A stretch of DNA of 40,458 nucleotides from JBHJHK01 sp050330975 (GCA_050330975.1 JBHJHK010000030.1:1-40458); one strand, 5' to 3'. Positions 19,642 to 29,560 are shown, numbered from the stretch's first letter. Notes: generated from the sequence alone by a model not told the origin. Made by a program: numbers and translations.

Positions 19642-21174
19642 ATGCAAGACATCATCGACCAGCTCGCCCGCTCCCGGGCCTTGGCGACCGCCGGCGGCGG
19701 GAAGAAGCGCATCGACCGCCAACACGCCAAGGGCAAACTCACCGCCAGGGAACGCATCGAACTGTTCCTCGACGAAGATAGCTTCGAAGAGTGGGATATG
19801 TTCGTCGAACACCGTTGCGTGGACTTCGGCATGGCCGAGCAAGCCATCCCCGGCGACGGCGTGGTCACGGGCTACGGGCTGGTCAACGGCCGACCGGTGT
19901 TTATCTACAGCCAGGATTTTACCGTGTTCGGCGGCAGCCTCTCCGAAGCCCACGCCGAGAAGATCTGCAAAATCATGGACCACGCCATCCGCGTCGGAGC
20001 GCCCGTCATCGGCCTCAACGACTCCGGAGGGGCCCGGATTCAAGAGGGAGTGGCCTCCTTGGGGGGCTACGCCGAAGTGTTCCAGCGCAACGTCTTGGCC
20101 TCGGGGGTGATCCCCCAGATTTCCCTCATCATGGGGCCCTGCGCCGGGGGAGCGGTCTACTCCCCGGCCATGACCGACTTTATCTTTATGGTCAAGGATA
20201 GTTCTTATATGTTCGTCACCGGCCCCGAGGTGGTGAAGACCGTGACCCACGAAGAGGTCACCCCCGAAGAACTGGGCGGGGCGGTGACCCATTCCACCAA
20301 GTCGGGGGTGGCCGATCGGGCCTTTGAAAACGACGTCGAAGCCCTGCTGATGCTGCGCCAGTTCTTGAGCTACCTACCGGGTTCCAACCGCGAGCGCCCC
20401 CCCCAGCGCCCCAGCCAAGACCCCGCCGACCGCAGCGAGCCCTCGTTGGATAGCCTGGTCCCTCCCAACCCCAACAAGCCCTACGACGTCCGCGAACTCA
20501 TCGACAAAGTGGTGGACGACGGGGATTTCTTTGAAATTCAACCCGATAACGCCGGCAATATCATCGTCGGTTTCGCCCGCTTTGAGGGCTTCCCCGTGGG
20601 GATCGTCGCCAACCAACCCCTGGTACTGGCCGGCTGTTTGGACATCAAATCGGCCATCAAGGCCGCTCGCTTTGTGCGGTTTTGCGACTGTTTTCAGTTT
20701 CCCATCGTCACCTTTGTCGACGTGCCGGGGTTTTTGCCCGGCACCGCCCAGGAGTTTGGTGGCATCATCAAACACGGTGCCAAGCTTTTGTTCGCCTATG
20801 CCGAAGCCACGGTGCCCAAGGTGACGGTGATCACCCGCAAGGCCTACGGCGGCGCCTACGACGTCATGAGTTCCAAGCACCTCAGGGGGGATGTGAACCT
20901 GGCTTGGCCCTCGGCGGAAATCGCCGTCATGGGCCCCAAGGGTGCCGTGGAGATCATCTTTCGCCAAGACGCCCATGACCTCGACCAAATCCACTGTCGC
21001 ACCGAAGAATACCGGCAAAAATTCGCCAACCCCTTTGTCGCCGCCCGACGGGGCTACATCGACGACATCATCATGCCCCGGGATACCCGCAAGCGCCTGT
21101 GTCGCTCGTTGAAGCTGCTCCAAGGCAAGAAGCTCGACAATCCCTGGCGCAAGCACGACAACATTCCCCTGTGA
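19642..21174 (+). CDS. pccB: Acyl-CoA (propionyl-CoA type) carboxylase beta subunit
   Basis: Carboxyltransferase subunit (510 aa), which moves carboxyl from biotin to an acyl-CoA, probably propionyl-CoA to methylmalonyl-CoA. Both crotonase-like halves are complete. The N-half has the GKLTARERIELFLD opening, the FGGSLSEAHAEKI segment and the oxyanion regions LNDSGGARIQEGV and GPCAGGAVYSPAMTDF. The C-half has NQPLVLAGCLDIKSAIKAARFVRFCD, FVDVPGFLPGTAQE and the second site RKAYGGAYDVM. The C-terminal WRKHDNIPL is typical of PccB. The alpha subunit follows after 34-46 bases. Propionyl-CoA specificity is inferred from overall resemblance and pairing; other branched acyl-CoAs are possible. Confidence 0.94.
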   Translation: MQDIIDQLARSRALATAGGGKKRIDRQHAKGKLTARERIELFLDEDSFEEWDMFVEHRCVDFGMAEQAIPGDGVVTGYGLVNGRPVFIYSQDFTVFGGSLSEAHAEKICKIMDHAIRVGAPVIGLNDSGGARIQEGVASLGGYAEVFQRNVLASGVIPQISLIMGPCAGGAVYSPAMTDFIFMVKDSSYMFVTGPEVVKTVTHEEVTPEELGGAVTHSTKSGVADRAFENDVEALLMLRQFLSYLPGSNRERPPQRPSQDPADRSEPSLDSLVPPNPNKPYDVRELIDKVVDDGDFFEIQPDNAGNIIVGFARFEGFPVGIVANQPLVLAGCLDIKSAIKAARFVRFCDCFQFPIVTFVDVPGFLPGTAQEFGGIIKHGAKLLFAYAEATVPKVTVITRKAYGGAYDVMSSKHLRGDVNLAWPSAEIAVMGPKGAVEIIFRQDAHDLDQIHCRTEEYRQKFANPFVAARRGYIDDIIMPRDTRKRLCRSLKLLQGKKLDNPWRKHDNIPL

Positions 21175-21220
21175 GCCCACCCCGACAACCATCCCTATAA
21201 CAACCACCGTGCCCAAGCCC

Positions 21221-23218
21221 ATGTTCAGCAAACTGCTCATAGCCAACCGCGGCGAGATCGCCGTGCGGGTGATCAAGACCGCCCGGCGGATGGGGATCAA
21301 AACCGTAGCGGTTTTCTCCGAAGCCGACCGAGAAGCCCTCCATGTGCAACTGGCCGACGAGGCGGTGTACATCGGCCCACCGCCATCGAGCCAGAGCTAT
21401 TTGGTCATCGACCGCCTGGTACAAGCTTGTTTGGACTCCGGCGCCCAGGCGGTCCACCCCGGCTATGGCTTCTTGTCGGAGAACGCCGCCTTCGCCGAGG
21501 CCTTGGGGGCGGCCGGTGTCACCTTTGTCGGCCCGCCGCCTGGGGCCATCCGCGCCATGGGGGACAAGCTGGCCGCCAAGCGGTTGGCCATCGAGGCCGG
21601 GGTGAGCACCGTACCGGGTTTTGCCGGGGAAGTGGCGGATGGCGACCACGCCGTGGCCATCGCCCGGGACATCGGCTACCCGGTGATGCTCAAGGCCGCC
21701 GCCGGCGGCGGCGGCAAGGGAATGCGGGTCGCCCACGACGACGCCGGTTGCCGGGAAGGCTTGGCGAGGGCCAAGAGCGAGGCCAAGGCCAGCTTTGGCG
21801 ACGACCGGGTGTTGATCGAAAAATTCATCGAGCAGCCCCGCCATATCGAGATCCAGCTGTTGGCCGATGGCGCGGGCAACGCCGTTTACTTGGGGGAGCG
21901 GGAGTGCTCCATCCAGCGCCGTCACCAAAAGGTCATCGAAGAGGCCCCCTCGCCGTTTTTGGATGGGGCCACGCGGCGGGCCATGGGGGAGCAGTCAGTG
22001 GCTCTGGCCCAAAAGGTGGGTTATGCCTCGGCGGGGACGGTGGAGTTTATCGTCGACCAAAACCGCCAGTTTTATTTTCTGGAGATGAACACCCGTCTCC
22101 AGGTGGAGCATCCAGTGACCGAGATGATCACTGGCCTCGATTTGGTGGAGCTGATGATTCGCGTCGCCGCCGGAGAATCCCTCCCCTTCGGCCAAGACGA
22201 CCTAGCCCTCCAAGGCTGGTCCATGGAAGCCAGGGTCTACGCCGAGGACCCCAGGCGCGGCTTCTTGCCCTCCATCGGCCGCTTGGTGCGCTATAAGGCC
22301 CCGGCAGAGGGGGAGGGGGTACGGCTAGACACGGGGTTTGTCGAGGGCAGCGAAGTGACCATGCACTACGACCCCCTGGTGGCCAAGCTCATCACCTACG
22401 GTGGCGATCGGGAGCAGGCTAGGCTGAGGATGCTGGAGGCCCTCAACGGCTTCTACCTCCAGGGGGTATCCCACAATGTGGCGTTTTTGGCGGCCATTGT
22501 GAATCACCCTCGGTTTCGCGCTGGGGAGTTGTCCACCCACTTCATCGACGAGGCCTATCCCGAGGGCTTTGCCAAGGCTCAAGTTGTGAGTGAACGGCCA
22601 TTTGTGGTGCCGGTGGTGGCGGCGGTTATCCACCGTCGTTACATGGACCGGGCGGCGGCCATCGCCGGACAAATGTCTGGCCACGAGCGCCGGGTGGCGG
22701 TGGAGTGGCGAGTGCTGTGGGAAGACAGCTACCACCCGGTCATCGTCCGCCCCACGGGGATGCCTCCAGAGCTGGCCTTTGAGGTGACCTATGGTGGGTG
22801 CACTCACCAGGTGGTGAGCGACTGGCGCTGGGGTCAGGGCTTATTTCGGGGCACTATCGACAACGTCGGGGTGTGCGTCCAAGTGGAGCGCCGAGATTTG
22901 GTGTACCACTTGTCCTTTGACGGTATCCAGGCCAGCGTGTGGGTCATGTCTCCCCGGGCGGCGGAACTTCACGCCCTCATGCCCCAAAAGGCCGCCCCTG
23001 ACTTGTCGCGGTTTTTGCTCTCCCCCATGCCGGGGTTGCTCACCAAGTTGTTGGTGGGCGCCGGTGCCGAAGTCAAGGCCGGCCAGGATCTGGCCATCGT
23101 CGAGGCCATGAAGATGGAAAACGTTCTCAAGGCCCAAAGCGATGGGGTGGTGGCGGAAGTCTTGGCCACCGAAGGGGAAGGGCTGGCGGTAGATCAGCCG
23201 ATTCTGGCCTTTGCCTGA
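21221..23218 (+). CDS. pccA: Acyl-CoA (propionyl-CoA type) carboxylase alpha subunit
   Basis: Biotin carboxylase plus biotin carrier (665 aa). In order: N-terminal FSKLLIANRGEIAVRV; biotin carboxylase with HPGYGFLSEN, the glycine-rich ATP lid AAAGGGGKGMRV, the conserved GERECSIQRRHQKVIEEAPSP and MNTRLQVEHPVTEM; a C-terminal domain bridging to the beta subunit; and the carrier domain with the biotinylated Lys in EAMKMEN, 34 residues before the end. Biotin is carboxylated with ATP and bicarbonate and passed to the beta subunit. Relatives start at the Met of MFSKLLIANRG, used here; an in-frame GTG 12 bases upstream is possible. Neither has a clear ribosome site, so coupling to pccB is likely. 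Confidence 0.94.
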   Translation: MFSKLLIANRGEIAVRVIKTARRMGIKTVAVFSEADREALHVQLADEAVYIGPPPSSQSYLVIDRLVQACLDSGAQAVHPGYGFLSENAAFAEALGAAGVTFVGPPPGAIRAMGDKLAAKRLAIEAGVSTVPGFAGEVADGDHAVAIARDIGYPVMLKAAAGGGGKGMRVAHDDAGCREGLARAKSEAKASFGDDRVLIEKFIEQPRHIEIQLLADGAGNAVYLGERECSIQRRHQKVIEEAPSPFLDGATRRAMGEQSVALAQKVGYASAGTVEFIVDQNRQFYFLEMNTRLQVEHPVTEMITGLDLVELMIRVAAGESLPFGQDDLALQGWSMEARVYAEDPRRGFLPSIGRLVRYKAPAEGEGVRLDTGFVEGSEVTMHYDPLVAKLITYGGDREQARLRMLEALNGFYLQGVSHNVAFLAAIVNHPRFRAGELSTHFIDEAYPEGFAKAQVVSERPFVVPVVAAVIHRRYMDRAAAIAGQMSGHERRVAVEWRVLWEDSYHPVIVRPTGMPPELAFEVTYGGCTHQVVSDWRWGQGLFRGTIDNVGVCVQVERRDLVYHLSFDGIQASVWVMSPRAAELHALMPQKAAPDLSRFLLSPMPGLLTKLLVGAGAEVKAGQDLAIVEAMKMENVLKAQSDGVVAEVLATEGEGLAVDQPILAFA

Positions 23219-23274
23219 GGCGTTGTGGGCCATTGGGTATTGAATATTGGGGTGGAGGGTTGGGGTGGAGGCCC

Positions 23275-26019
23275 TCAGGGATGGGTCACCCGACCCCTAG
23301 TGGGCCTTAGCGAAGCCGTTTTGGCCCTGACTGACTGCAGGGTGTAGAGATGGTTTTGTCCCCCCATTCCCCAGCGGGCACCCAGCAACTTGGGTACGCG
23401 CCGCTGGCTGTAGATCACTGTGATGGCATGGCCCGTCATAAAAGCATCACTGGGGGGGAGGAGGAGATCTTTGGGTTTGTCTTTGCCGCGGTCGATCAAC
23501 AAACCCCAACACAAGCTTTTCTCATTTTGCCGATTGCTGACGACCGAAGGTGATACCCGTACTGAACGCAGTTGATTGCCGTGGCGAGTGATTACAACGA
23601 CAAAGTGTTTTCGTTCAATGCGCTGGATGAGGCTGACAAAGCCGAGCCTTTTTCGTTGTGGTTCACCATAGGGGAAAAAGATCACGGGAGTGCCAATGGC
23701 GATGGGGTAGGTGAGGGGGCTTTCCAGGGTTTGAAAAGCGAATTCGTTGTCGTCAGAACCTAGATGATGCCAAAAGCTATCGTCACCCTTACCGTCGTTC
23801 TGCGGAGCCGATCGCTGGGCCAAATTGATTTCGAGGTTCACGCTCTGTTCGTCGCAATCCCAATCGTCGCCGGAATAGTCGTTAGTTACCAGCAGGAAAT
23901 TGAGTATGCGCTCGAGACCGACGAACAGACACCAACTTTGCTGACTTGGTGCCAAGGGCACCGTGAGGATCTTCGCTGGGTTGCGATTGAGACTGGTCAG
24001 CATGTTGTTCAATAGCCAATGGTGGTCTTCGGGATTGATCCCTCGCAAGGGCAATGGGGTATTACTTCCCAGGGGTTTGATGGGGCCTCCTTGGTCGAGC
24101 TGGTCTAGATCATGTTGAATGCGCCGATGTAAGCGATTGATATCCAGAACCAACGGAGGGTAGTCACCTTGGGGATGAGACAATTGAGCAACTCTTCCCT
24201 GACGGGGAGCAATATACCAGAGGCCGTCATCAGAATGAGTTTTCTCATAGAGATACAGTTTGACGGGTTCGATGGTTTGGCGCAAATAGACAGTGATGAC
24301 GGGTAGGTAGTGGGTTGGCCAACTCAAATGACGCCAGAGAGCCATGAGATGGATCTCACTGAATAACTGCAACAGGGTGGCTTGGACTTCAAAGCGAATA
24401 CCTTGAACCGTGAGTAAATTGTAAGGCCTATCTACCCGTTCGTAGTTCATCATGATCCAAAAAATCGCGTTGCAAATGCGCCAACTGTTTTCATCCAAGG
24501 GTTGATAGCGCAGTGCCCGTAGTTGTTGCTCCGTCAAGCAGAGCTCCATAATCCGAAAAGCGGTGACGTGTAATCTCTTACGGGTGAAGCGGTATCTCCA
24601 GGACGACAAGTTGTAGTCATGCTGAAAGATGATTTGATAATTGACGACGAGTGCTTGAATAAATCGGATGGCACCATCGAGGTGTTGGGCTCGTGACTCT
24701 CTTTCGGGGATGCAGCCATCCCGCTGAAAGCGTTCTTTTATATAAATGATTTTGGGGAATAGCGCTTCGGTGATGATTTCTAGTAATGTTTGGCGGCGCT
24801 TTATGCCAATTTTTTGATGACTCAAGCTCCTGAGATAGTTTTCCATCTTCTTTAATAAGTTTGTGATGTCGCTCTTCAGTGCTTTATCGAGTATTTTCCT
24901 TAGCTTGTTGGGTTGAGTTTCGATCTCCATTCGCTGCCCAAGGGCGGGTAGGTTGAAATCGAGGTGAAAATAGCGTACCGGAATCTCAAAACCCCAATAT
25001 TGGTGAATGAAGTGACAAATGCTGCCCAGTTTTTGCAGGGGGCGCGAATAGGTGTCCCGCTCCAATGGGCGCTGCTTACTACCCACCAGTAGATCCAGAA
25101 CCTGGCTAGCATCTGAGTTTTTGTTTCTGCTAAAAAAATAAGCCATCGCCGAGTTGAAGGGGCTGCCAGGGTCGCCCGAGGGCTGGGCCGCCGCCGGCGG
25201 GCGAATGGGTACGCTGAGATTGATGGGTAGCTCTGCGAGGCCATCGATGAGTTTGATTAAGGCTTCGGCGGACGCCAAGCGATCATCGGGGTCTTTGGCT
25301 AGAAGTTGATCGATGACGACTTGGTAAGCAGCCAGCTGGGGGGGGATTGGTGGCGTTGGGGCGTGGAGGTGGTCAAAAGAAGAGTGGTAGGGCTCTTGGC
25401 CAGTGAGTAGTTGATAAAAAATGATGCCAAGGCTATACAAATCGCTGCGAGCATCTGTGTCGATACCGACGGCCTGCTCGGGGCTCATGTATTTGGGCGT
25501 GCCGACGGCATAGCCGGTTTGGGTCAAGTCGGTGGATTCGGCTTCTAATATTTTGACGACGCCAAAATCTGCAATCAACGGCTGATTGTTACCATCTAGG
25601 AGAATATTGCTGGGTTTAATATCTCGATGCACGATCCCCCGGCCGTGGGCGTGGGCGAGGCCGCTGGAAATTTGCCTGAGTAAATGCAGGATTTGGGCGA
25701 TTGAACCCTTGAGGGGTAGGGCTTCCCTGAGGGTTTTGCCGCCCTCTACATACTGCATGGCGATAAATAACGTCGATTCCACACTGCCGCTGTCGAAGAT
25801 GCGGACGATGTTGGGGTGGTCGAGCTGGGCGAGGGCGGCCGCCTCGGCGGCAAAGCGCTTGCGGAGGGAGTGTTCGCTCGACAGGTGGGGATGCATGAGC
25901 TTCAGGGCAACCGGGCGCCGGGTCTCGAGCTGGGTGGCCAGGTAGACGGTGGCCATACCCCCCCGACCGAGTTCGCGCAGGATGTGATAGCCGGGAATCT
26001 GAGGTGTCGACTGCATCAT
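23275..26019 (-). CDS. Ser/Thr protein kinase with long C-terminal region, copy 1
   Basis: A 914-residue soluble Hanks-type kinase. The kinase domain (about residues 9-272) is complete: glycine loop GRGGMATV, Lys40 in VALKLM, catalytic HRDIKPSN (131-138), DFG at 151-153, activation-segment end GTPKYMSPEQ and the YSLGIIFYQLLTGQEPY helix. A Pro/Ala linker and a ~640-residue C-terminal region of helices then strands follow, with no membrane segment. Its last third (about residues 640-914) recalls, from memory only, the PilZ-like module of a large proteobacterial c-di-GMP protein group, but the RxxxR and D/NxSxxG ligand motifs are not obvious. ATG at 26019 gives the same length as copy 2. The gene converges with pccA. 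The substrate is unknown. Confidence 0.88.
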   Translation of the reverse strand: MMQSTPQIPGYHILRELGRGGMATVYLATQLETRRPVALKLMHPHLSSEHSLRKRFAAEAAALAQLDHPNIVRIFDSGSVESTLFIAMQYVEGGKTLREALPLKGSIAQILHLLRQISSGLAHAHGRGIVHRDIKPSNILLDGNNQPLIADFGVVKILEAESTDLTQTGYAVGTPKYMSPEQAVGIDTDARSDLYSLGIIFYQLLTGQEPYHSSFDHLHAPTPPIPPQLAAYQVVIDQLLAKDPDDRLASAEALIKLIDGLAELPINLSVPIRPPAAAQPSGDPGSPFNSAMAYFFSRNKNSDASQVLDLLVGSKQRPLERDTYSRPLQKLGSICHFIHQYWGFEIPVRYFHLDFNLPALGQRMEIETQPNKLRKILDKALKSDITNLLKKMENYLRSLSHQKIGIKRRQTLLEIITEALFPKIIYIKERFQRDGCIPERESRAQHLDGAIRFIQALVVNYQIIFQHDYNLSSWRYRFTRKRLHVTAFRIMELCLTEQQLRALRYQPLDENSWRICNAIFWIMMNYERVDRPYNLLTVQGIRFEVQATLLQLFSEIHLMALWRHLSWPTHYLPVITVYLRQTIEPVKLYLYEKTHSDDGLWYIAPRQGRVAQLSHPQGDYPPLVLDINRLHRRIQHDLDQLDQGGPIKPLGSNTPLPLRGINPEDHHWLLNNMLTSLNRNPAKILTVPLAPSQQSWCLFVGLERILNFLLVTNDYSGDDWDCDEQSVNLEINLAQRSAPQNDGKGDDSFWHHLGSDDNEFAFQTLESPLTYPIAIGTPVIFFPYGEPQRKRLGFVSLIQRIERKHFVVVITRHGNQLRSVRVSPSVVSNRQNEKSLCWGLLIDRGKDKPKDLLLPPSDAFMTGHAITVIYSQRRVPKLLGARWGMGGQNHLYTLQSVRAKTASLRPTRGRVTHP

Positions 26020-26316
26020 GTCGTGTTCCACGGCGATTGCCAATTTGCCAGGCAACCGCTAGTGCTGGTGGGGGGCTTCGTGAGTTGGAGCAGGTTTTCC
26101 ATGGCCGTCCGTGGATCAATGGATACTGAATGAAGCCCGATATGGCCATTTGGGAGTCTAAGGGCGGAAAACCCCAAGGGAAAGGCCTGGAGACGGGTTG
26201 TGAAGAGATAAAGCTTCGAAAAGGGCAGAGCCCCTCGCCGTCACCTCCTCAGCGCCCGTTCAACCGGCCTTTCGAGACATCTTTTCCCCGCGGGGAATCC
26301 AGGGGGGATCGGGTCG
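26020..26316. other. Intergenic region with duplicated upstream block and palindrome
   Basis: This 297-base gap separates the two kinase genes. Its right-hand three-quarters (as read from copy 1 upstream) align by eye with the region upstream of copy 2, including GGCCGT(C)C..TGGAT and a TGGAT..A..ACTGA..GA.GC stretch, so the duplication included about 150-190 bases of upstream DNA. A 14-base palindrome TTCCCCGCGGGGAA at 26284-26297 lies 20-33 bases after the copy 2 stop and could be part of a terminator, but no T-run follows it on the minus strand. Confidence 0.55.
26149..26165 (-). promoter_or_regulatory. Conserved element upstream of kinase copy 1
   Basis: On the minus strand this reads GCCCTTAGACTCCCAAA. 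The same block with one C fewer lies upstream of kinase copy 2, and both lie about 130-146 bases before their start codons. Retained sequence and spacing suggest a promoter or operator, though it may simply be unmutated duplicated sequence. Confidence 0.45.
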
Positions 26317-29061
26317 CTACGATTGAGTCACGCGTCCGCCGACGAATTGTCGGGAAGCCATCCTCGCCTTGTATGATTCCAGTGTGTAGAGGTGGTTCTC
26401 CCCCCCCATGCTCCGCCGTGTGCCCAATAGCTTGGGGACGCGGCGCTGGCTGTAGCTAATGGTGACAACATCGCCGGTTGCCAAAGCGCTATTGGCGGGT
26501 ATAAAGATATCCTTCGGCTTATCCTTGCCGTGATCAATCAACAACCCCAAAAAACTAAACTCCTCGTTTGTGCTTTTATCGTTGTCGATCAACGGTGATA
26601 TTCTCACCAAACGCAGTTGGTTGCCGTGACGAGTGATGGCAATAATAAATTGGCTTTCCTCAATGCGTTGGATGAGACTCACAAAACCAAGCGTTATCTG
26701 CTGTGGATCGCCCTCGGGAAAGAAAATTATAGGAGCGCCAATGACCACGGAAAAGGTGAATGGTGTTTCGAGCGTTTGAAAGGCAACTTCGCGATCGTCA
26801 GAACCCAGATGATACCAAAAATTATCAACGTCAATATCGGGATTCAATGGGGCTGACCGTTGGGCTAAGCTGATTTCTAGATCTACATTGGGTCGATTTT
26901 CACAATTCCAAACAGCACCAGAATAGTCGCCGACCAGGGATAAAAAATTGAGAATGCGCTCTAGGCCGATAAATAAGTGCCAACGTAGATGGCTTGAAGC
27001 CAAGGGATCCGCAAGAATTTCCGATGGGTCGCGGTTGAGATTGGTCATCATACTGTTTAGTAGCCAATGGCGATCCGCAGGGTTTATTCTTCGCAGCGGG
27101 AGCGGCACGCTACTGTTAGGGGATTTAAAACATTCCCCGTCACCTAGTTGAGTCAGGTCCTGCTGAATGCGTCGACGGAGGCGATTGATGTCGAGAGCCA
27201 ACGGAGGATATTCTCCCCTGGGATGGATGAATTGAGCAGCTCTCCCTTGGAATGGATCGATATACAATAGGTCGCTATCGGAAAAGTCTTTCTCATAGAG
27301 GTTCAACTTGACGGGTTCAATGGCTTGGCGCAAATAAACTGTAATGACGGGCAAATATTGAGTCGGCCAACCCAAGTGACGCCAGATGGCTGTGAGGTGA
27401 ATCTCACTGAACAACTGCAACAAAGTGGCCTGGACCTTAAAGCGGCTTCCCTGGACTGTGAGTAAATTGTAGGGCTTGTCAACGCGCTCGTAGCTCAACA
27501 TGATCCAGAAGATCGTGTTGCAAATGCGCCAACCATTTTCCTCTAAGGGTTGATAGCGCAGCGCATGCAGTTGTTGTTGTATTGAACACAGTTCGATAAT
27601 TCGAAAAGCAACGGCGCGCAACCGCGTACGAGCAAAGCGGTATTTCCAGGAAGATAAGTTGTAATCATGCTGAAATATAAGCTGGTGATTGACAATGAGT
27701 ATTTTGACAAATCGAATGGCTGCATCGAGATGCTGACTTCGCGATTCGCTTTCGGGTATGCAGCCATCCCGCTGAAAAGCTTCCTTAATATAAATAACTT
27801 TAGGAAACAGTGCTTCTGTGACGACTTGCAACAAGACTTGACGTCGTACTACGCTGACCTTGTGATGACTCAAGCTTCTGAGGTAATTCTCCATTTTGTT
27901 TATTAGGTTGATCGGATCATTTCTTGAGGATTTCTCGAGGATTTTTCTCAATTTGTCGGGTTGCATTTCAAACTGCATTCGCTGCCCAGAAACAGGTAAA
28001 TTGAAATCAAGTTTAAAGCGACGTGCAGGAAGTCGAGGGCCCCACCACTGACGAATAACCTTGACGAGGTCATTCAGTTGTTGCCATGGACGGGATTCGG
28101 TGCTTGATTCCAAGGAACGAGGCTTGTCATCGTTCAATTGATCTTGAGCGGGACTGATCTCTGTGGTCTTATTTCTATTGAAGAAAAAAGCCACTGCTTT
28201 GAAAGATCTACCCGAATGACTCGAATATTTTGCCGGTGCAGCAGGGGGAATAGGTAGACTGATATCGATGGATAACTCGGCGAGGTCATTGAGGAGTTTT
28301 ATTAAAATCTCGGCAGATGGCAAGCGCTCATCGGGGTCTTTGGCTAGCAGTTGATTAATGACGGCCTGGTAGGCGGCCAGCTGAGGGGGTAGCGTTGGCG
28401 TTGGTGCGTGGAGGTGCTCGAAGGAAGAACGGTAGGGCTGTTGGCCGGTGAGTAATTGATAAAAAATGATGCCAAAACTGTACAGGTCGCTGCGAGCATC
28501 TGTGTCGATACCGAGGGCCTGCTCGGGGCTCATGTATTTGGGCGTACCGACGGCAACACCGGTTTGGGTCACGTTGGTGAACTCGGCTTCCAGTATTTTG
28601 ACGATGCCAAAGTCTGCGATGAGTGGCTGATTGTTGCTATCCAGGAGAATATTGCTGGGTTTGATATCGCGATGAACGATCCCCCGGCTGTGGGCGTGGG
28701 CGAGGCCACTGGCAATTTGCCTGAGCAGGTGGAGGATTTGGGTGGTAGAGCCCTTGAGGGGCAGGGCTTCCCTGAGGGTTTTGCCGCCCTCTACATACTG
28801 CATGGCCATAAACAGCGTCGAATCCACGCTGCCGCTCTCGAGGATGCGGACGATATTGGGGTGGTCGAGTTGAGCGAGGGCGACGGCCTCGGCGGCAAAG
28901 CGCTTGCGGTGTGAGAGCTCGCTCGACAGGTGGGGATGCATGAGCTTCAGGGCAACCTGGCGCCGGGGTTCGAGCTGGGTGGCCAGGTAGACGGTGGCCA
29001 TACCCCCCTGGCCCAGTTTGCGCACGATGTGATAGCCAGGAATCTGGGTTGTCGGTATCAT
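26317..29061 (-). CDS. Ser/Thr protein kinase with long C-terminal region, copy 2
   Basis: A tandem paralogue of the gene at 23275-26019 with identical length (914 aa). The kinase domain is nearly the same over long stretches and complete (GQGGMATV, Lys39 in VALKLM, HRDIKPSN at 130-137, DFG at 150-152, GTPKYMSPEQ). The C-terminal region keeps the same block order: KMENYLRSLSH, EALFPKVIYIKEAFQRDGCIPE, RICNTIFWIM, LDINRLRRRIQ, HLFIGLERILNFLSL and FVSLIQRIEESQFIIAITRHG. It is more diverged than the kinase domain. The linker sequence is also changed. No stop or frameshift is present, so both copies appear functional. ATG at 29061 is used. The gene sits upstream of copy 1 on the same strand and is divergent from the metal locus. 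Confidence 0.88.
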   Translation of the reverse strand: MIPTTQIPGYHIVRKLGQGGMATVYLATQLEPRRQVALKLMHPHLSSELSHRKRFAAEAVALAQLDHPNIVRILESGSVDSTLFMAMQYVEGGKTLREALPLKGSTTQILHLLRQIASGLAHAHSRGIVHRDIKPSNILLDSNNQPLIADFGIVKILEAEFTNVTQTGVAVGTPKYMSPEQALGIDTDARSDLYSFGIIFYQLLTGQQPYRSSFEHLHAPTPTLPPQLAAYQAVINQLLAKDPDERLPSAEILIKLLNDLAELSIDISLPIPPAAPAKYSSHSGRSFKAVAFFFNRNKTTEISPAQDQLNDDKPRSLESSTESRPWQQLNDLVKVIRQWWGPRLPARRFKLDFNLPVSGQRMQFEMQPDKLRKILEKSSRNDPINLINKMENYLRSLSHHKVSVVRRQVLLQVVTEALFPKVIYIKEAFQRDGCIPESESRSQHLDAAIRFVKILIVNHQLIFQHDYNLSSWKYRFARTRLRAVAFRIIELCSIQQQLHALRYQPLEENGWRICNTIFWIMLSYERVDKPYNLLTVQGSRFKVQATLLQLFSEIHLTAIWRHLGWPTQYLPVITVYLRQAIEPVKLNLYEKDFSDSDLLYIDPFQGRAAQFIHPRGEYPPLALDINRLRRRIQQDLTQLGDGECFKSPNSSVPLPLRRINPADRHWLLNSMMTNLNRDPSEILADPLASSHLRWHLFIGLERILNFLSLVGDYSGAVWNCENRPNVDLEISLAQRSAPLNPDIDVDNFWYHLGSDDREVAFQTLETPFTFSVVIGAPIIFFPEGDPQQITLGFVSLIQRIEESQFIIAITRHGNQLRLVRISPLIDNDKSTNEEFSFLGLLIDHGKDKPKDIFIPANSALATGDVVTISYSQRRVPKLLGTRRSMGGENHLYTLESYKARMASRQFVGGRVTQS

Positions 29062-29560
29062 TAGTCTTCCACCCTGCGATTGACGCCTTGGGGGGCAATC
29101 ACCGGTGTTGGCAAGGGATCTCGATGGAAGAAGTCTTCCAACGGCCGTTCCATGGATAAAATGCTACTGAGCGAGGCTCGGTGTAATCGTTTGGAGTCTA
29201 AGGGCAACAAAATGGCATGGAAAGACCCTTAGGTGAGTTGTGACCCGATCAATTCACCCCCAGCGGTTGGGTGGACGAGGGTTGGGACGCTGACCGCCAG
29301 GGGGGAGGGGTCATCCGGTTCGATGGTGGCCTGGCCTTACCAACAGCTTAGGTGTGGCGTCTCGGCCGACTCCTCCTCGGCCCCGGGGTGGATTTGAGTT
29401 GGATTTCCCCCCTCCCCTGGGATCAGGTGGCATAATTGGTTTGCGCTTGGCCTGGTGGGGGCTACGATCGGAACTGGGTAGCCTGGCAGCTCAACCTCTA
29501 GCCCCAACTTCTAGCCCGCTATCCGAGCTGTGGGTTCGGCATTTTCCAGAAGGATTGACA
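29062..29560. other. Divergent intergenic region between kinase and metal operon
   Basis: About 500 bases. The first ~150 hold the duplicated kinase upstream block. The remainder has no convincing gene: a plus-strand extension of the next gene starting with GTG at 29354 reads as Pro/Arg/Gly-rich sequence without features. A small hairpin GGCCGA-N7-TCGGCC lies near 29366-29384. I looked for a Zur- or NikR-type palindrome in front of the metal operon and did not see one. Confidence 0.5.
29190..29205 (-). promoter_or_regulatory. Conserved element upstream of kinase copy 2
   Basis: On the minus strand this reads GCCCTTAGACTCCAAA and is the counterpart of the block at 26149-26165, about 130-144 bases before the start codon of its gene. 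The flanking sequence is more diverged than the block itself, which is why it is listed as a candidate regulatory site. Confidence 0.45.
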
